From the NCBI GenBank assembly GCA_003229065.1, contig QIHJ01000087.1, forward strand, positions 1 to 7,279: a stretch of 7,279 nt of DNA, in the 5' to 3' direction. Both the position numbers and the translations under genes were made by a program. Numbering within the stretch: position 1 is the first letter of the stretch; every line of letters begins with the position of its first letter. This document shows, in pieces, positions 5,963-7,279 of this stretch. The DNA is from Candidatus Dadabacteria bacterium (GTDB lineage: Bacteria > Desulfobacterota_D > UBA1144 > Nemesobacterales > UBA2774). The notes below the pieces were generated by a model that worked only from the letters and a program-made list of their open reading frames with translations, ran no database searches and was not told where the DNA came from.

Positions 5963-5983
5963 AATATTTTGTAGAACAATAAT

Positions 5984-5997
5984 GATTGAAAACAATC
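5984..5997. repeat. Small perfect hairpin in the pstB–arsC gap
   Basis: GATTG (5984-5988) and CAATC (5993-5997) are inverted copies around a four-base loop, 14 bp after the pstB stop in the direction of transcription. On the minus strand it is followed by the mixed ATTATTGTTC, not a T-run. It is too weak for a terminator but could mark an RNA processing point or hide the TTG at 5995, which lies within it. Confidence 0.3.
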
Positions 5998-6010
5998 CCG
6001 TGAAAATCGT

Positions 6011-6883
6011 TTAGCCAAATTTCCCCGACACGTAATCTTCGGTCTGTTTGAGCTTAGGGTTCAGGAAAATTGTCTCGGTATTGTCGTATTCTATAACCTC
6101 TCCCAAGTACATAAAGGCGGTGTAATCAGAAACACGTGATGCCTGCTGCATGTTATGTGTGACAATAACGATCGTATAGCTTTCTTTAAGCTCGTTTATA
6201 AGGTCTTCGATCTTACCTGTCGCAATAGGGTCGAGCGCTGAGCACGGCTCGTCCATCAAGAGAACCTCGGGCTCAACTGCTATTGCCCTTGCAATGCAGA
6301 GCCTCTGCATCTGTCCACCCGACATCCCGAGTGCGCTTTCGCTTAACCTGTCCTGCACCTCGTCCCAGAGAGCGGCCCCCTTCAGGCTTTTCTCCACTAC
6401 CTCATCGAGTACGGACTTTCTGTTCTCACCTGCAATTTTGGCCCCGAATGCTACGTTTTCATATATTGATTTCGGAAAAGGGTTAGATTTTTGAAACACC
6501 ATGCCGACATTCTTTCTTAGGTCCGTTATATCTATGTCCTTATCATATATATTTATACCGTCAATTTTTATCTCTCCCTCAACCCTTGCATCGTCTATGA
6601 GGTCGTTAAGACGGTTGAAGCAGCGGAGCAGTGTTGATTTGCCGCAGCCCGACGGGCCTATAAAAGCTGTTGCTTTATTCTTAGCTATATCCATGTATAT
6701 GTTTTTCAGTGCCTGTTTATTGCCGTAATATAGATTTATGTTATTTATCTCTACCACCGGGTCCGGGACATCAAATTTTACGTAACCTTCGGGCTGTTCT
6801 ATATCTTCTGGCAGTACTTCGCGAGTGCTCAGAGTTGCTTCATTAACATTTTCAGTCGACACTTTTTGCTCAGTCTCCTTCAT
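6011..6883 (-). CDS. pstB: Phosphate ABC transporter ATP-binding protein PstB
   Basis: PstB hydrolyses ATP on the cytoplasmic face to drive phosphate import through PstA and PstC. The 290-residue protein shows all ABC ATPase motifs: Walker [10 protein letters not shown] (76-84), Q-loop around Gln131 in [17 protein letters not shown], signature [14 protein letters not shown] (187-200), Walker B VLLMDEP (207-213) and the switch His243 in VTHN. The QKSNPFP segment and LCIARA are characteristic of PstB. The signature begins MSGGQ instead of the usual LSGGQ, a mild change. An acidic N-terminal extension of about 40 residues precedes the ABC domain, making the protein longer than the typical 250-260. 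The ATG at 6883 has GAGGT 5 nt upstream (6893-6889). It lies 36 bp after pstA. Confidence 0.97.
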   Translation of the reverse strand: MKETEQKVSTENVNEATLSTREVLPEDIEQPEGYVKFDVPDPVVEINNINLYYGNKQALKNIYMDIAKNKATAFIGPSGCGKSTLLRCFNRLNDLIDDARVEGEIKIDGINIYDKDIDITDLRKNVGMVFQKSNPFPKSIYENVAFGAKIAGENRKSVLDEVVEKSLKGAALWDEVQDRLSESALGMSGGQMQRLCIARAIAVEPEVLLMDEPCSALDPIATGKIEDLINELKESYTIVIVTHNMQQASRVSDYTAFMYLGEVIEYDNTETIFLNPKLKQTEDYVSGKFG

Positions 6884-6919
6884 TACTTACCTCGGAAGTA
6901 TCAATAATAATAACATTTA

Positions 6920-7279
6920 TTAAACTGCCGAGGTAGTGTATTTCTTCTTTAAACGGTTTCTAATAATTATTGCGCTTAAGTTAAGTATGATAACAATCAA
7001 AATTAGAAGCAGCGCCGTAGTGAATACCATGGGTTTTGCCGCCTCCACGTTCGGGGACTGAAATCCTACGTCGTAGATATGAAAGCCCAGGTGCATGAAT
7101 TTTCTCTCCAGATGAACATAGGGGAAGTATCCGTCTATGGGGAGCTGGGGCGCAAGTTTCACAACACCCGTGATCATAAGGGGCGCCACCTCTCCTGTTG
7201 CCCTGGCGATTGCCAATATCAGGCCGGTTATTTTCGCGGGCATTGCGCTGGGGATTACTATTTTCCACGTGGTTTCAAA
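6920..7279 (-). CDS. pstA: Phosphate ABC transporter permease PstA, C-terminal part (cut by window edge)
   Basis: PstA is one of the two inner-membrane permeases of the Pst importer. The frame is open to the right edge of the window, so 119 C-terminal residues are seen and the start lies outside. The fragment begins FETTWKIVIPSAMPAKITG and continues LILAIARATGEVAPLMITG, the cytoplasmic EAA-type coupling loop that contacts PstB, in the form typical of PstA. A strongly hydrophobic segment (about 90-108 of the fragment, FTTALLLILIVIILNLSAIII) is the last membrane helix and is followed by a basic tail RNRLKKK, consistent with a cytoplasmic C-terminus. An internal ATG at 7243 is not the start, since homologous sequence continues upstream of it. 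pstB follows 36 bp downstream. pstC and pstS would be expected beyond the edge. Confidence 0.93.
   Translation of the reverse strand, partial: FETTWKIVIPSAMPAKITGLILAIARATGEVAPLMITGVVKLAPQLPIDGYFPYVHLERKFMHLGFHIYDVGFQSPNVEAAKPMVFTTALLLILIVIILNLSAIIIRNRLKKKYTTSAV

Noticed and set aside
5963..5995. TTG start adding 11 residues to ArsC
   Set aside because: Family members begin just before the VLFLC strand, as the ATG at 5962 does. A GGGA lies near the TTG, so the longer form is not fully excluded.
1..7279. Mobile elements, CRISPR, toxin–antitoxin or phage-defence genes
   Set aside because: Every gene belongs to a housekeeping or common metabolic family, and no transposase, terminal repeats or spacer array was found.

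Overview
All nine genes in this window lie on the minus strand, so transcription runs from high to low coordinates. The window looks like ordinary chromosome from a Gram-negative-type bacterium of moderate GC content. The order prmC–murA–hisG, with a short HisG, resembles arrangements known from deltaproteobacteria such as Geobacter and related or candidate lineages. That taxonomic reading is an inference with low confidence. No mobile element, CRISPR array, tRNA or rRNA was seen.

Read in the direction of transcription there are three blocks. (1) 7279 to 4776 is the tail of a phosphate-uptake operon: the C-terminal part of pstA (cut by the window edge), pstB, an arsenate reductase of the thioredoxin-coupled ArsC type, and phoU. 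Between arsC and phoU sits a clear 3 x 22-bp tandem repeat. (2) 4541 to 1829 is a tightly overlapping prmC–murA–hisG unit (13-bp and 4-bp overlaps) behind a 234-bp intergenic region with two candidate promoters. It combines release-factor methylation, the first committed step of peptidoglycan synthesis and the first step of histidine synthesis. (3) 1629 to 1 is an ergothioneine cassette, egtB then egtD (cut by the window edge), behind its own candidate promoter in a 199-bp gap.

The genes make sense in groups. PstA and PstB form part of the phosphate ABC importer and PhoU tunes it and the phosphate response. Because Pst-type importers can admit arsenate, an ArsC inside the operon would reduce what leaks in. 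HisG starts histidine synthesis, and histidine is the substrate of EgtD, whose product EgtB sulfurises, so blocks 2 and 3 are metabolically adjacent even though they appear to have separate promoters.

Three starts were moved inward from the longest open frame (hisG, phoU, arsC), on the basis of ribosome binding sites, overlap geometry or family alignment. I see no wholly new system. The points most worth checking are the arsC insertion, the 22-bp repeat, and the his/egt adjacency.
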